Assembly (NCBI GenBank): GCA_902592285.1
Contig: CACJED010000006.1
Coordinates: 1 to 40,699, forward strand
Length of the DNA: 40,699 nucleotides
Source of the DNA: an uncultured Pelagibacteraceae bacterium
GTDB lineage: Bacteria > Pseudomonadota > Alphaproteobacteria > Pelagibacterales > Pelagibacteraceae
Direction: 5' to 3'
Shown here: positions 39,269-40,699 of the stretch, one piece after another
How the letters are laid out: the number at the start of each line of letters is the position of its first letter
Position numbering within the stretch: position 1 is the first letter of the stretch
Made by a program: the position numbers and the translations under genes
Notes under the pieces: generated by a model
Told to the model about the DNA's origin: nothing
The model's input: only the letters and a program-made list of their open reading frames with translations
Databases searched by the model: none

Positions 39269-40110
39269 TGGACAAAATAAAAAAAGGATTAGGAAGAGGC
39301 CTTTCATCTTTGATTGGTGAAACTAAAGTTGAGTCACAAAAAAATCTTTTACCAATTAGTGATTTAATGCCTAACAAATATCAGCCTAGGAAAATTTTTG
39401 ATGAAGCTAGTTTAGAAGATTTAACTAATTCAATAAAAGAAAGAGGCATGATACAACCCATCATAGTTAGAAAATCAAATCAAGACAAATCAAGATTTGA
39501 AATAATTGCTGGGGAGAGAAGATGGTTAGCAGCTCAAAGAGTTGGTCTCCATGATGTTCCAGTCGTAATAACCGAGGCTGATGATTTAAAATCCTTAGAA
39601 TTTGCGATCGTTGAAAATGTTCAAAGACATGATTTAAATCCTCTTGAGGAGGCACAGGGATACAAAAAATTAATAAATGAATTCTCTTATGACCAAGAAA
39701 AAGTATCAAAATTTATAGGAAAAAGTAGAAGCTATATTGCAAATTCCTTAAGACTTTTAACTTTGCCTGAGGATGTAATAAAATTAATTGAAAACCAAAA
39801 ATTAAGTGCAGGCCATGCTAAAGTTTTAGTTGGTCTTGAAAACGCAAGCTTTGTAGCAACCAAAATTGTAGAAAAAAAACTTTCAGTAAGACAAGCTGAA
39901 AACTTTGTAAAAATCTTTAAAACAAAAAAAAATAAACTAAAAGACCAAAAAGACCCAAATATTAGAGAATTAGAAAATTCGTTGTCTGAAAAAATAGGCA
40001 TTAATGTATTAATTAAAAATAATAAAAGAAATAAAGGAACTATAACTTTTTCATATAAAGAAATTGATCAATTAAATAAAATTATCGAAATAATTAAGTC
40101 AAACTATTAG
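39268..40110 (+). CDS. parB: Chromosome partitioning protein ParB/Spo0J
   Basis: KGLGRGLSSLIGE, NKYQPRKIFDEASLEDLTNSIKERGMIQPIIVR, FEIIAGERRWLAAQ, ENVQRHDLNPLEEAQGY. Confidence 0.99.
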   Translation: MDKIKKGLGRGLSSLIGETKVESQKNLLPISDLMPNKYQPRKIFDEASLEDLTNSIKERGMIQPIIVRKSNQDKSRFEIIAGERRWLAAQRVGLHDVPVVITEADDLKSLEFAIVENVQRHDLNPLEEAQGYKKLINEFSYDQEKVSKFIGKSRSYIANSLRLLTLPEDVIKLIENQKLSAGHAKVLVGLENASFVATKIVEKKLSVRQAENFVKIFKTKKNKLKDQKDPNIRELENSLSEKIGINVLIKNNKRNKGTITFSYKEIDQLNKIIEIIKSNY

Positions 40111-40699
40111 GATGTCCTATTGTCTCTAATATAAAATTATTAGTGATTTCATTTGAAAGTGTTGAATTTTTCTTTATCAAAAGTTCAAGATTGTTAATTT
40201 TTTTAATTAAGTTAACAATATCATCTATTGATAAAATATTTAATTGTCTTTTTATTATTTCTTTATCTTTCCAAAAAATTGGAGGCTTGTAGGATGATAT
40301 AACTTTGTCTTGGTTTGTATCTTTTTCAATTTGTGTTTTTAGTTTTTTGAGTCTTTTTAGCTTATACAATAAAGATTTTATTATTAAAATATTGTCTTCA
40401 AAGGAAGAGTTATTTTCATTCAGAATATTAATAGTTTTTTTTTTATTTTTCAGCAAACAATAATCTGTTAATTCCGATATAGCAAATTCTTCTGTTGAAC
40501 TAGTAAGTTTAAGAATTTCACTTAATTCAATTGGTATGTTTTTTTTATTAAAATTTTTAATTTTATTAAGTTCATTATTTAAATTTACTCGGTTTCCTTT
40601 TGACTTTTCAACTATGTAGTTTGTATTTTGTGATGAAATTTTAATGTTATTTTTTTTAAAAAAATCTAACGCAAGTGATAATAAGGATTGAGTAGTGTC
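40094..40699 (-). CDS. holA: DNA polymerase III delta subunit (HolA), N-terminal part beyond window edge
   Basis: Frame runs through the ORF-track start (a TTG at 40456) to the window end: STEEFAISELTDYCLLKNKKKTINILNEN...PPIFWKDKEIIKRQLN. Position after parB matches alphaproteobacterial holA. Confidence 0.8.
   Translation of the reverse strand, partial: DTTQSLLSLALDFFKKNNIKISSQNTNYIVEKSKGNRVNLNNELNKIKNFNKKNIPIELSEILKLTSSTEEFAISELTDYCLLKNKKKTINILNENNSSFEDNILIIKSLLYKLKRLKKLKTQIEKDTNQDKVISSYKPPIFWKDKEIIKRQLNILSIDDIVNLIKKINNLELLIKKNSTLSNEITNNFILETIGHPNSLT

Noticed and set aside
39467-40001. Antisense ORFs over parB (39467..39709 and 39732..40001)
   Set aside because: Opposite highly conserved ParB sequence; not supported.
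1-40699. CRISPR array, prophage, IS element, toxin-antitoxin or defence island
   Set aside because: No spaced direct repeats, transposase/integrase motifs or defence-gene signatures seen in any listed ORF; gene content is core metabolism and chromosome maintenance.

Overview
This 40.7 kb window is very AT-rich and gene-dense. It looks like a core chromosomal segment of an alphaproteobacterium with a streamlined genome, and gene order and composition resemble SAR11/Pelagibacterales. From left to right it carries: 3' part of tsaD; a glycosyltransferase/epimerase pair; an EVE-domain protein; acs with a Lys-rich N-terminus; a DUF4212 + Na+/solute symporter pair; yggT-like; rpe; heparinase II/III; purH; a phhB-like gene; tRNA-Gly(GCC); a Lon-N domain protein; a UbiH-like monooxygenase; ftsK; lolA; GNAT; HIT; hisEFAHB (minus strand); hslVU; Smr; Tim44-like; fxsA; secB; dnaQ; coaE; aroE; maf; ppsR; a 276-bp AT-rich intergenic region (candidate oriC); hemE-hemH-hemJ; rho; a TPR-sulfotransferase; mnmE-mnmG-rsmG-parA-parB; and partial holA. 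I found no CRISPR array, prophage, IS element or defence island. The most interesting signals are small: a perfect 16-bp parS inside rsmG; a candidate oriC next to hemE; a tRNA-phhB unit with a 7-nt spacer; a sigma32-like promoter placed so that hslV mRNA would be leaderless; a nested dyad between the divergent Tim44-like and fxsA genes; six convergent gene pairs with overlapping 3' ends; a coding-like segment just past the hisE stop; a polylysine extension on Acs; and a PAPS-type sulfotransferase inserted between rho and mnmE. All family calls come from reading the sequence without database searches.
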